The position numbers and the translations under genes are program-made. A model generated the notes under the pieces. That model made no database searches. It saw nothing but the letters and a program-made list of their open reading frames with translations, and had not been told where the DNA came from. From an uncultured Acetobacter sp. (GTDB taxonomy: Bacteria; Pseudomonadota; Alphaproteobacteria; Acetobacterales; Acetobacteraceae), in NCBI GenBank assembly GCA_937900755.1, contig CALCDN010000078.1:1-31147 (forward strand): a DNA stretch of 31,147 nt, written 5' to 3'. This document shows positions 1 through 7,920 of the stretch, one piece after another. Each line of letters starts with the position of its first letter. Positions within the stretch are counted from its first letter, which is position 1.

Positions 1-751
1 GGGTTACGGCCCTTATTTCCTGCCGGGTAAGCTGGCCATCATGTTCAAAACAGCTATCGGGCAGGCCGTTGCACCGGGGCAGGCACTGCGCCGTGGCCTC
101 TGCGGGCACTTCCAGCGCCAGCAGGTTCAGGGCCGCCACATTGGCCGGAGGTCCATCATGGGCCACAAAACTGCGACATTGCTCGTTTTTGCCACCCAGC
201 GCTTCCATCACATGGCACCGCACCGCACCCAGGCCGAGGCCCACAAGCCATTCCGCCAGTTGCAGGGGGGTACGCGCATCGGCCGAGAGCACAAACAACC
301 GTGCCCGAGGCTGCAAAAACGGGCGCACCCGCGCCATGGGCCTGCCACACACGGACACAACATGGCATTGCTCCTCCGCCCAGCCAAGGCGCGCACAGGC
401 CAGGGCCACGGAAGATGGCGCGGGAAGGCACAGCATCTCCGCCCCTCCAAGGCTGCGGGCCAGCACACCGCCGACCCCGTAAAAAAACGGATCGCCAGAC
501 GCCAGCACAACCACGGGACGCCCCCGCAGGGCCAGAACCTGTTGCACACCCGCGCCAAACGGGCTGGGCCATGCCACACAACGGCCCTGTGGCACAGGGG
601 CCACCAGAGCCAGGTGCCGCTCCCCCCCAAAAACATATTCCGCCTGGGCAATCAGGCTCCTGGCCGTGCCGCTCAGCCCGTCCAGACCATTCTCCCCCAC
701 CCCGATCACACTCAGCCACGGGGACAATACGGGCCGACAGGGCTCAGGCAT
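1..751 (-). CDS. cobL: Precorrin-6Y C5,15-methyltransferase (decarboxylating), 3' end outside window
   Basis: The minus-strand frame stays open from ATG 751 to the window edge, giving 250 codons. It starts MPEPCRPVL and has the tetrapyrrole methylase start LSVIGVGENG (residues 13-22) and the SAM-binding loop ASGDPFFYG (84-92). This is the CbiE-like domain, which methylates C5. From about residue 229 (GLPDSCFEHDGQLTRQEIRA) the CbiT-like domain begins, which methylates C15 and decarboxylates; most of it is cut off. Full family members are about 400 residues. SAM is the methyl donor and the product is precorrin-8x, the substrate of CobH. A weak GGAAAG lies 5' of the ATG. The gene is transcribed away from cobK across a gap of about 106 bases and downstream of the cobGHIJ operon on the same strand. 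Recognition is from family motifs. Confidence 0.9.
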   Translation of the reverse strand, partial: MPEPCRPVLSPWLSVIGVGENGLDGLSGTARSLIAQAEYVFGGERHLALVAPVPQGRCVAWPSPFGAGVQQVLALRGRPVVVLASGDPFFYGVGGVLARSLGGAEMLCLPAPSSVALACARLGWAEEQCHVVSVCGRPMARVRPFLQPRARLFVLSADARTPLQLAEWLVGLGLGAVRCHVMEALGGKNEQCRSFVAHDGPPANVAALNLLALEVPAEATAQCLPRCNGLPDSCFEHDGQLTRQEIRAVT

Positions 752-857
752 GACGTGTTCTTTCCAACGTAAAACGGGGCATGGCGGCATGCGCTTGCCC
801 ACACCTAGAGCCTGTGGGTATAGGTTGGCCGGTATTCCCCGGCAGCAAGGTTTTTCC

Positions 858-1685
858 ATGCCCCCAGCGCCATCTTCCGCCCATGAGGAGACCACGGCCC
901 CACCCCGCCTGCGCGTGCTGGTGCTGGGCGGCACAACGGAGGCCAGCGCCCTGTGCCGCATGCTGGGCACAACATGGCCCACCTGCCATGCCGTGCTTTC
1001 CCTTGCGGGCGTGACCACGCAGCCGCACCTGCCGGACATGACCACGCGCATTGGTGGCTTTGGCGGTGTGGAGGGCCTGGTTGACTGGCTGCACCATAAT
1101 GCCATCAACGCTGTTGTGGACGCCACCCACCCGTTTGCCGCCCAAATGAGCCACAATGCAGCCCTTGCCTGCGCCGTGGCAAAACTGCCCCTGCTGCGGC
1201 TGGAGCGACCGGGCTGGAGCGCAACCCCACAGGACCAGTGGCTTATGGTGCCCAGCATTGTGGACGCGGCCCATACGCTGGCCCACACCAGCGAATGGAG
1301 CCGCCCCCACTCCGTGTTCCTGACCACCGGCCGCAAGGAAACCCGTCCTTTTCTGGCCGCACCCCAGCACCAGTACCTGTTCCGCTCCATTGAAACGCCA
1401 GATACGGCTGACCTGCCACCCAGGACGCGGGTCTTGCGCGCACGCGGCCCGTTTGACCTGAGCGCCGAACTCCAGTTGATGCAGGCGCAAAAAATTACCG
1501 TGCTTGTCACCAAGAATTCCGGTGGCTCGGCAACCTACCCCAAGCTCGAAGCCGCGCGCATGCTGGGCATACCCGTGATCATGATCGCGCGCCCTCCCCC
1601 GCAGAACACTCCACGCGCCAAGGACGCAACGGTTGCTCTGACATGGCTGCATCAATGCGCCTCTTCCACCTTGCGGGCTGTGTAA
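858..1685 (+). CDS. cobK: Precorrin-6A reductase
   Basis: A 275-residue protein that reduces precorrin-6A to precorrin-6B (dihydro-precorrin-6x) with NADPH in the aerobic cobalamin pathway. The N-terminal nucleotide fold shows VLVLGGTTEAS (20-30), the CobK/CbiJ signature. It is followed by VVDATHPFAAQMS (86-98) and FLTTGRKE, both typical of the family, and by a C-terminal VTKNSGG segment. The frame is open further upstream, but family length and the position of the Rossmann strand support ATG 858. It lies on the opposite strand to every other cob gene here. Its last 34 bases overlap the end of cobJ tail to tail, so the cobGHIJ transcript, if it reaches cobL, would be antisense to cobK. Confidence 0.9.
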   Translation: MPPAPSSAHEETTAPPRLRVLVLGGTTEASALCRMLGTTWPTCHAVLSLAGVTTQPHLPDMTTRIGGFGGVEGLVDWLHHNAINAVVDATHPFAAQMSHNAALACAVAKLPLLRLERPGWSATPQDQWLMVPSIVDAAHTLAHTSEWSRPHSVFLTTGRKETRPFLAAPQHQYLFRSIETPDTADLPPRTRVLRARGPFDLSAELQLMQAQKITVLVTKNSGGSATYPKLEAARMLGIPVIMIARPPPQNTPRAKDATVALTWLHQCASSTLRAV

Positions 1686-2419
1686 AGCCAGGGCTCCTGT
1701 CCGTCGGCCCGGGTAACCAGCCGCGTTGCCGCACACCCGACCAGCACCAGCGTACTCATATCCGCCCACTGGGCATCGGCCTGTGCAATGGTGGACAGCC
1801 TGACCGCCTCATCCGGCCTGCCTATGGCGCGGGCAAAGGCAACAGGCTCGGCCCCGCCCATGGTCTTGCGCAAATGCTCGAACGCGGCCCCAAGCTGCCA
1901 TGGCCGCGCCTGCGAGCGCGGGTTGTACAGCGCGATGACAAAGCCCGCCTGCGCCGCCAGACGCAGACGCTCCAGCACAAGCGGCCACGGTTTAAGGGTG
2001 TCGGAAAGGGAGATGACACAAAAATCCCCCCCAAGCGGCGCCCCCAGCCGGGCAGCGGCGGCGAGAACAGCGCTCACGCCGGGAATGACCTGAATGTCCA
2101 GTGACCGCCATATGTCCGGGCCGTTTTCCACCGCTTCGAACACAGCACTCGCCATGCCGAAAACCCCGGCATCCCCGCCGGAGACCACAGCCACATGCCG
2201 CCCGGCCAGCGCCAGTTCCAGCGCATGGCTGGCGCGGGAAATTTCCTCCCGATTATCGGAGATATGGCGCACAACCTCCGCTCCGGCCTCCACCCGCCTG
2301 ACATAGGGCGCATACCCCACCAGATCGGTTGCACGGGCAATGGCGGCCTGTGCCTGCGGCGTAATCTGCTGGGGGTTCCCCGGCCCAAGGCCGACTATCA
2401 CCACGGAGCCACCGCTCAT
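1652..2419 (-). CDS. cobJ: Precorrin-3B C17-methyltransferase
   Basis: A 255-residue SAM-dependent methylase of the tetrapyrrole methylase family that methylates C17 and drives ring contraction, giving precorrin-4. The N-terminal VIVGLGPGNP (7-16) and SGGDAGVFGMA (80-90) are the CobJ/CbiH forms of the family's conserved loops, and VIPGVSAVLAAAARLGAPL follows. The start ATG 2419 overlaps the cobI stop as ATGA, which suggests translational coupling. It is the last gene of the cobGHIJ run, and its end overlaps the convergent cobK end by 34 bases. Upstream in-frame codons inside cobI were not used because the family begins just before VIVGLGPG. Confidence 0.93.
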   Translation of the reverse strand: MSGGSVVIVGLGPGNPQQITPQAQAAIARATDLVGYAPYVRRVEAGAEVVRHISDNREEISRASHALELALAGRHVAVVSGGDAGVFGMASAVFEAVENGPDIWRSLDIQVIPGVSAVLAAAARLGAPLGGDFCVISLSDTLKPWPLVLERLRLAAQAGFVIALYNPRSQARPWQLGAAFEHLRKTMGGAEPVAFARAIGRPDEAVRLSTIAQADAQWADMSTLVLVGCAATRLVTRADGQEPWLYTARKVEEAH

Positions 2420-3141
2420 CGTACGCGCTTCCTTCCGGGCAACAGCACAAGGGAAAAATAGGGGGCCTTGCCCTCCCGCTCTTCCAGGGGGGTTATCACC
2501 TGCCCTCCCTGCGTGCCCCGCTCCACATACACGGCATCTTTCATTCGCCCACTCCGGGTAATGGCCTGGCGCACATGCGGCATGTTCCGCCCGATCTTCA
2601 TAATAACCGCAGCGTCCGCCCGTTCTAGCCAGCCCGCCAGTTCCGCTTCGGGCAGGGTGGCCGGGAGCACGCACAGCACGTCATCCCCATGGGTCATGGG
2701 GGCCTGCGCCTCGCCCCAGCAGCCATTCATGGCCATAATGCCCGGAACCACCTGCGTGTTGCACCGGGCACGCAACCGGTCGAACACATACATGGCCGAA
2801 CCGTACAGGAACGGGTCGCCCTCGCACAGCAAGGTTACGTCCTGCCCCGCTGCAAGTTCGCCCGCCAGACACTCGGCGCTCCGGTCATAAAAAGCCGACA
2901 TGTTCTGGTGGTACGCCGGGTCATTGACCGAAACTTCGGTTGTAAACGGGTAGACCAGCCGCATTTCCCGCGTGTTGGGGCCAATATGCGCCTGTGCGAT
3001 GGTCCGGGCCTGGCTGGGATGCTTTTCCCGGCAGAAATACGCCACAACCGATGCGGCACCTATCAGCCGTGCGGCGCGCAGGGTTATCAGTTCCGGGTCC
3101 CCCGGTCCCACGCCAACAATACTGAGAGTGCCCGCCATCAT
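2416..3141 (-). CDS. cobI: Precorrin-2 C20-methyltransferase
   Basis: A 241-residue methylase that adds a methyl group at C20 of precorrin-2, the first step committed to corrin. It shows GVGPGDPELITLRAARLI (10-27), the usual CobI opening. It also has CEGDPFLYGS (106-115) and VVPGIMAMNG (131-140), and the C-terminal KIGRNMPHVRQ segment typical of CobI/CbiL. ATG 3141 overlaps the cobH stop (ATGA), and a second ATG follows at once at 3138; either is possible. Its substrate is made by the methyltransferase half of CysG encoded nearby. Confidence 0.93.
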   Translation of the reverse strand: MMAGTLSIVGVGPGDPELITLRAARLIGAASVVAYFCREKHPSQARTIAQAHIGPNTREMRLVYPFTTEVSVNDPAYHQNMSAFYDRSAECLAGELAAGQDVTLLCEGDPFLYGSAMYVFDRLRARCNTQVVPGIMAMNGCWGEAQAPMTHGDDVLCVLPATLPEAELAGWLERADAAVIMKIGRNMPHVRQAITRSGRMKDAVYVERGTQGGQVITPLEEREGKAPYFSLVLLPGRKRVR

Positions 3142-3767
3142 TCAACCTCGGTAGCAAGGGCGTTCAGGGCGGCGGCGGCCATGGCGCTGCCGCCCAGGCG
3201 GCCATGCACCACCAGCCAGGGCACATCATGCCTTTTGGTCAGCGCCTCCTTGGATTCCGCGGCCCCGACAAAACCGACCGGCACCCCCAGCACCGCCGCC
3301 GGGCGGGGGGCTCCCGCATCCAGCAGCTCAAGCAGATGGAACAGGGCCGTGGGAGCGTTGCCTATGGCCACGACCGCGCCTGCGAGCCTGTCCCCCCAAA
3401 AATCAAGTGCCGCCGCCGAGCGCGTATTGCCAATTGCCAGAGCCTGCTGGGGCGTGCGCGGGTCTCGCAGGGTGCAGATAACCTCGTTATCGGCAGGCAG
3501 GCGGGTCCGGGTTACGCCACGGGCCACCATTTCCGCGTCGCACAAAATGGCGCAGCCCCCACGCAACGCCTGCCGTGCCCGAAGCACAAGGTCCTCTGTC
3601 ATGGCTACGGACTGTGCAACCCCCACCATGCCACAGGCATGGATGATCCGCACCACCACACCCGCCTGCTCCTGGGTAAAGGCGCTCAGGTCCGCCTCTG
3701 CCCGAATGGTGGCGAAAGAACGCTGGTAGATGGCCGCCCCATCCCGAATATACTCATAGGCCGGCAT
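3138..3767 (-). CDS. cobH: Precorrin-8X methylmutase
   Basis: A 209-residue protein that moves the C11 methyl group to C12, giving hydrogenobyrinic acid. The start MPAYEYIRDGAAIYQRSF is the conserved family opening. IIHACGMVGV places a histidine at residue 43, the position of the known catalytic histidine of CobH. GNAPTALFHLLEL and GVPVGFVGAAESKEAL are also family signatures. ATG 3767 lies behind a good GGAG and overlaps the end of cobG by 14 bases. The longer open frame upstream is only cobG in another frame. It sits between cobG and cobI in the usual aerobic-pathway order. Confidence 0.95.
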   Translation of the reverse strand: MPAYEYIRDGAAIYQRSFATIRAEADLSAFTQEQAGVVVRIIHACGMVGVAQSVAMTEDLVLRARQALRGGCAILCDAEMVARGVTRTRLPADNEVICTLRDPRTPQQALAIGNTRSAAALDFWGDRLAGAVVAIGNAPTALFHLLELLDAGAPRPAAVLGVPVGFVGAAESKEALTKRHDVPWLVVHGRLGGSAMAAAALNALATEVE

Positions 3768-5013
3768 CCACCGCTCCTTCGTGTTTGAATGACTCGAATG
3801 CTCTATAAACAGCCTGTTCGTCTGCGAACAGGCTTTCCACGTTCCCCATGGCCGCTCCGTTACGCACCAGCCCGTACCCCTGCGCCCCCGCAACCAGTGT
3901 AAAATCGGTTTTAGCCGGGTGGGCGCAGCCCTTGCGACAGCCCGAAACATGCAGGCTTGCCCCATCTGGCAGCAATTCAGCCAGTTGGCGCGCCAGTTCC
4001 TCCGTCTCCCCCGCGGCCTGCGCGCACGCACCCGCTCCACTACAGGCCCATATGCGCAAAAGTGGCGAGCCGGGTTCGGCAACCATGCCGGCCACAACGG
4101 GCGGGCGCGCCATACCGCCCAAAACAATGGTGTGCCATGGCGTCAGGCGCAAAACGCCATCGCCCAGGCTTGCGGCAACGCAGGCGCACTCATGCAGCAT
4201 GGTCGCGGTCATGCACCCCATTGGCGCGGACAGGGCAAACAGCCCATGCCCCAGCGGCCCAACGCACTCACCCGCACCCTGCGTGGGCCTGGGGGGCAAA
4301 GCCAGTGCCTGGCCCTCCAGCCCCATTAGCTGGAACAGCACCGCCCCCACCGCCGGGTCGCGCTGTGGCCGCACACCCTGATGGGATGTTACGTAGGCCT
4401 CGGCCAGCCCCACAGCCTGCCGGACTGCCGTTGCAAAGGGGGTCGGGGCAGTGCACACGCTCCCGCAGACAACCGACCAGCCCCCTTCGCCCACGCCACG
4501 CAAAATAATATCCGCCTGCAACAGGCCATGTGCGTAAAGCCCGCCACCATCCACCGCAAAACCGAATTTACCCGGCAGGTCCGAAAGGGCCTTTGCGCCA
4601 AGCAGGGCGTTCCGCAGGGACTCCGCGCAGGCAACCGTGTCTGGCGCACAGTTGGGGTCATCCCCCGCCAGGGGCGATACAAGCATGGCCTGCCGCCGCT
4701 CCATTTCAGCATCAGGCAGGCCAAGGCCCGCGGCCACAGCAATATCGGGGAACCTCCGGGCGGCGTCCGCCCCGAACCCGCGTAATTGCAGGCTGGCCCT
4801 GTTGGTCAGGCTGATGCGGCCATTACCCTGCTTTTGCGCGACATCAGCCAGCACAAACGCCTGAGTTGCCTCAAGCCGTCCCAGCATGGGCCGCACACGT
4901 ACCAGCCAGCCATCCGCCGCCTGCATGGGAGCGAAAAGGCCAGGGCACCACCCTTTGACTTCCGGTTGTGCAAAACCGCCATACACCACGGTTACTCCCG
5001 TCTGGTCGACCAC
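3754..5013 (-). CDS. cobG: Precorrin-3B synthase
   Basis: An enzyme related to nitrite and sulfite reductases that uses oxygen to hydroxylate precorrin-3A at C20 with lactone formation. It marks the aerobic route. The Fe-S ligands are visible as CSGAGAC and, 28 residues on, CRKGC (cysteines 324, 330, 359 and 363 of the 419-residue form). The N-terminal VKGWCPGLFAPMQ and GRISLTNRASLQLRG are typical of the ferredoxin-like half domain. The start is uncertain. GTG 5013 has GAGGG a few bases upstream and is preferred. GTG 5046 is in frame (430 residues) but has no visible ribosome site. It is the first gene of the cobGHIJ operon and diverges from cysG. Confidence 0.9.
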   Translation of the reverse strand: MVDQTGVTVVYGGFAQPEVKGWCPGLFAPMQAADGWLVRVRPMLGRLEATQAFVLADVAQKQGNGRISLTNRASLQLRGFGADAARRFPDIAVAAGLGLPDAEMERRQAMLVSPLAGDDPNCAPDTVACAESLRNALLGAKALSDLPGKFGFAVDGGGLYAHGLLQADIILRGVGEGGWSVVCGSVCTAPTPFATAVRQAVGLAEAYVTSHQGVRPQRDPAVGAVLFQLMGLEGQALALPPRPTQGAGECVGPLGHGLFALSAPMGCMTATMLHECACVAASLGDGVLRLTPWHTIVLGGMARPPVVAGMVAEPGSPLLRIWACSGAGACAQAAGETEELARQLAELLPDGASLHVSGCRKGCAHPAKTDFTLVAGAQGYGLVRNGAAMGNVESLFADEQAVYRAFESFKHEGAVDAGL

Positions 5014-5318
5014 CTGTGTCCCTCTTGGCCCGGAGCCATGCTCCACGTCAGGGGTACGCGGTGTCCTGCAAAAACGACAAGGGCTACAGCACTACACCCA
5101 GTCCGGGGTGAAACAGGTCCATACAGCCAGTACAGCCTTGGCGCTCCGGCCTGTTCCGCCCCGCGCCGCACAACGTGCAGGGGCTGGCCCGCGTTCGTGT
5201 TAGGCCTCGACGAGCAGACTTGTCAAAGTGGCCGGTGGCACGGCAGGCATCCCTTTTTATGCTGTTTCACTCAGCTTCCTCTTGCATCGGGCGCAAAATC
5301 CTGCTTGCAGGATCAGCC
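5014..5318. other. Intergenic region between divergent cobG and cysG
   Basis: About 300 bases that must carry the promoters of both the cobGHIJ operon and cysG. A small direct repeat of TACAGCC is visible around 5123-5138. I looked for the conserved core of a cobalamin riboswitch on both strands and did not recognise one. No convincing -35/-10 pair was found either. An open frame crosses it on the plus strand but shows no family features. Confidence 0.5.
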
Positions 5319-6728
5319 ATGCAGGCTTCATTCGAGCGAACCAGTTGGTTTCCCATCATGCTCCGTCTGGAAGGGGCGCGTGTTCTTGTGGCTGGCGGCG
5401 GCAATGTCGCGGCGAACAAGGTGCAGCTTCTTGTCCCCACAGGCGCCCTGGTGGAAATTCTATCCCCCACGCTGACCCCCGAGCTTGAACGCCTCGTGGC
5501 GGATGGCAAGGCGTGCGTGACCCGCCAGGACGCCACCCCGGCAAGCCTGAGCGCCCGCCTGCCCGGTTGCCGCATGGTTTACCTGGCCACAAGCAACCGC
5601 ACGCTCAATGCGGAACTCAGCGCGCTGTGCCAGAGCATGAACATACCCGTATGCGCGGTGGATGACCCCGAGGTCTCCAGCTTTATTACCCCGGCCATGA
5701 CCACAAGGGGGGCTGTGCAGATTGCGGTCTCCACCGGTGGGGCGGCCCCGGTACTGGCACGCCGCCTGCGTGCGAAAATAGAAGAAATCATGCCCGCGGG
5801 CCTGCACAGGCTGGCCACATTCATGCAGCAAAGCCGGGTGGCCTTGCGTGCGCGCGTGCCGGATTCCGCCATACGTCGGCGCATATGGGAACGCTTTTTG
5901 GATGGCGCGGGTGGCTCACTGGCCATGTCTGGCCAGACAGTGGCCGCCCAGCATGAACTCGACCGTATTCTACGCGAAGGCCAAGCCCAAACAGGGGAAG
6001 TCTGGCTTGTCGGGGCCGGGCCGGGCAACCCCGACCTGCTGACGCTGGCCGCCCTGCGGCTGATGCAGGATGCGGATAGCGTTTTATACGACAATCTGGT
6101 CGGGCCGGATATTCTGAACTCCGTGCGCCGGGACGCGGAGCGGGTTTTTGTTGGCAAACAGACCAACAACCACACCCTGCCCCAGGACGGCATCAACGCC
6201 GAACTCATCCGCCGTGCCCGGGCGGGGGAGCGCGTGCTCAGGCTCAAAGGTGGAGACCCCTTCATTTTTGGCCGTGGGGGGGAGGAAATAGAAGCTCTGG
6301 TGGAAGCGGGGGTGCCATTCCGTATCATCCCCGGCATTTCCGCCGCCAATGGGTGTGCTGCCTATGCGGGCATACCGCTCACCCACCGCGACTGCGCGCA
6401 GGCCTGCCTGTTCATTACCGGCCATGCTAGGGCCGATGGCTCCCTGAATCTGGCGTGGGAGACCATAGCCCTGCGTAGCCAGACCATTGTTATCTACATG
6501 GGGCTCACGCTGATCGACCAGCTCTGCGCCCGCCTGGTCGAGCATGGCCTGCCCACGGACTGGCCCGCCGCCGTGGTGGAGCGTGGCACACTGCCGCAGC
6601 AACGCGTCCTGACCGGCACGCTGGCCACCCTGGCCCAACAGGTTGCCGACAACCAGGTAACCAGCCCCGCACTGGTTATTGTGGGCGAAGTGGTGCGGCA
6701 CCGGGTTTTATCCACCCCGGTGGCATAG
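5319..6728 (+). CDS. cysG: Siroheme synthase: uroporphyrinogen-III methyltransferase / precorrin-2 dehydrogenase / ferrochelatase
   Basis: A 469-residue fusion. Residues 10-150 form the NAD-dependent precorrin-2 dehydrogenase and ferrochelatase part, with the Rossmann motif VLVAGGGNVAANK (22-34). A dimerisation segment follows. Residues from about 228 are the SAM-dependent methyltransferase, with LVGAGPGNPDLLTL (230-243), LKGGDPFIFGRGGEE (309-323) and PGISAANGCAAYAGIPLTHR (338-357). It converts uroporphyrinogen III to precorrin-2 and on to siroheme. ATG 5319 is preceded by AGGA; the open frame extends upstream, but family length fits this start. No separate cobA is in the window, so this enzyme may also supply precorrin-2 to the divergent cob operon. 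It ends 13 bases from the convergent AraC gene with no clear terminator between. Confidence 0.95.
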   Translation: MQASFERTSWFPIMLRLEGARVLVAGGGNVAANKVQLLVPTGALVEILSPTLTPELERLVADGKACVTRQDATPASLSARLPGCRMVYLATSNRTLNAELSALCQSMNIPVCAVDDPEVSSFITPAMTTRGAVQIAVSTGGAAPVLARRLRAKIEEIMPAGLHRLATFMQQSRVALRARVPDSAIRRRIWERFLDGAGGSLAMSGQTVAAQHELDRILREGQAQTGEVWLVGAGPGNPDLLTLAALRLMQDADSVLYDNLVGPDILNSVRRDAERVFVGKQTNNHTLPQDGINAELIRRARAGERVLRLKGGDPFIFGRGGEEIEALVEAGVPFRIIPGISAANGCAAYAGIPLTHRDCAQACLFITGHARADGSLNLAWETIALRSQTIVIYMGLTLIDQLCARLVEHGLPTDWPAAVVERGTLPQQRVLTGTLATLAQQVADNQVTSPALVIVGEVVRHRVLSTPVA

Positions 6729-6741
6729 GCGGAACGGTTTT

Positions 6742-7704
6742 TTAGCCGCAATGCGCCTGATGCACATACAGGGCTGTGGCTGCGTTACGTTCGGAAATCT
6801 GGTCCGCCCTCACGCATAGTGCATCCCGCGCGGGAGGCCGCCCGAACATGCGCCGGTATTCGCGGCTGAACTGCGAGGGACTTTCGTACCCCACTGCAAA
6901 GGCGGCCTCCGCCGCATCCACGTTTTCGCTGACCATGCGCCTGCGCGCTTCCTGCAACCTCAGTTGTGTCCGGTACTGCAGGGGGCTCATATTGGTGGCG
7001 GCCCTGAAATGCCGGTGAAAGGTGGACAGGCCCATACCCGCAACACCCGCCGCGCGACCAACATCAAACGGCTCCGCATAATGCTGGGAAATCCAGTGGA
7101 TGGCCCGGTTGATGTGTGAAAGATTGCTGCCCGCCGTGGCAATCTGCCTGAGCGCGCACCCCTGGTCGCCCTGTAACAGCCGATAAAGCAGCTCGCGCAC
7201 GATCAGGGGTTTGAGGATGGGAATATCCTCCGGCTGGTCAAGCAGCCTCATCAACCGCAGCAATGGCCCCGTAATGCCTGAATTTAGCTGGCTGAGCCCC
7301 ATGCCCATGATGCACGCCTGATTGGGGTCCACCTGCCGGTCGTTCACCACCAGCAGCAGTTCCGCGATCTGTGCCGGGTCAAGGGCCAGGCACAGGGCAA
7401 GGTATGGGCGCTCGGGCGATGCCTGCGTAATACACCCCGCCACAGGCAGGTCCACCGCCGTGACAAGGTAATGGCTGTCATCATAGTTGAACACGCGGTC
7501 ACGGAGCATGACCTGCTTGCTGCCCTGCACGATCACATAGACACGTGGCTCAAACACGAACGGAATAGGCTCACTCACCACCTCTGCCCGATAGAGTGTG
7601 AGTTCGGGTATGGGCGTTGTAACCGTGGAGTGCGTGCAGTGCCGGAGCACCAAACTCTGTAATTCCGCCAGATTGCCCGCCATGCATGCCCCTTTATCCG
7701 CCAT
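6742..7704 (-). CDS. AraC-family transcriptional regulator
   Basis: A 320-residue DNA-binding protein. Residues 30-180 match the AraC_N type (as in YqhC), with the short stretch YLVTAVDLPVAG (79-90). The C-terminal hundred residues hold two helix-turn-helix units: EPFDVGRAAGVAGMGLSTFH (211-230) and DAAEAAFAVGYESPSQFSRE (263-282), ending in FGRPPARD. ATG 7704 is used; ATG 7683 is a shorter alternative with its own GGGG stretch. The much longer open frame upstream is antisense to the aldehyde dehydrogenase and is not real. The gene diverges from the aldehyde dehydrogenase across 216 bases, so control of that gene is likely. Regulators of this subfamily often respond to aldehydes; that link here is inference. 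Confidence 0.9.
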   Translation of the reverse strand: MADKGACMAGNLAELQSLVLRHCTHSTVTTPIPELTLYRAEVVSEPIPFVFEPRVYVIVQGSKQVMLRDRVFNYDDSHYLVTAVDLPVAGCITQASPERPYLALCLALDPAQIAELLLVVNDRQVDPNQACIMGMGLSQLNSGITGPLLRLMRLLDQPEDIPILKPLIVRELLYRLLQGDQGCALRQIATAGSNLSHINRAIHWISQHYAEPFDVGRAAGVAGMGLSTFHRHFRAATNMSPLQYRTQLRLQEARRRMVSENVDAAEAAFAVGYESPSQFSREYRRMFGRPPARDALCVRADQISERNAATALYVHQAHCG

Positions 7705-7791
7705 TTTACCCCCTGCCCGCCCCAAAGAGGCAACCGGCATGCACCATTCCAGATAGAGCACAATAAGGCAATCAGCCCCGCAAGCCCCTTG

Positions 7792-7820
7792 CCCAAAATA
7801 GCACGAGGAAACCTTTTGGG
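7792..7820. promoter_or_regulatory. Dyad in the divergent AraC/aldehyde dehydrogenase promoter region
   Basis: CCCAAAA (7792-7798) and TTTTGGG (7814-7820) form a perfect inverted repeat with a 15-base spacer. CTTGCC and GGCAAG outside it form a further, looser pairing. It lies midway between the two divergent starts. It could be a regulator site or a leader hairpin. Function is inferred from position only. Confidence 0.35.
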
Positions 7821-7920
7821 AGAGAATCAGGCAAGAAGTGGGGAGAATTGCTCTACCGCCTTCCCGCTCTTCCAGACCATCTTGTCGCCACGGATCAAAC
7901 AGCCGAGAAAGAGCACATCC

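Noticed and set aside
2689..3729. 346-residue plus-strand frame over cobI and cobH
   Set aside because: Shadow of the cob genes; composition is low complexity (Arg, Ala, Pro, Ser) with no domain.
5014..5318. Cobalamin riboswitch before cobG
   Set aside because: Position is right, but the conserved core and B12 box were not recognised on either strand by eye.
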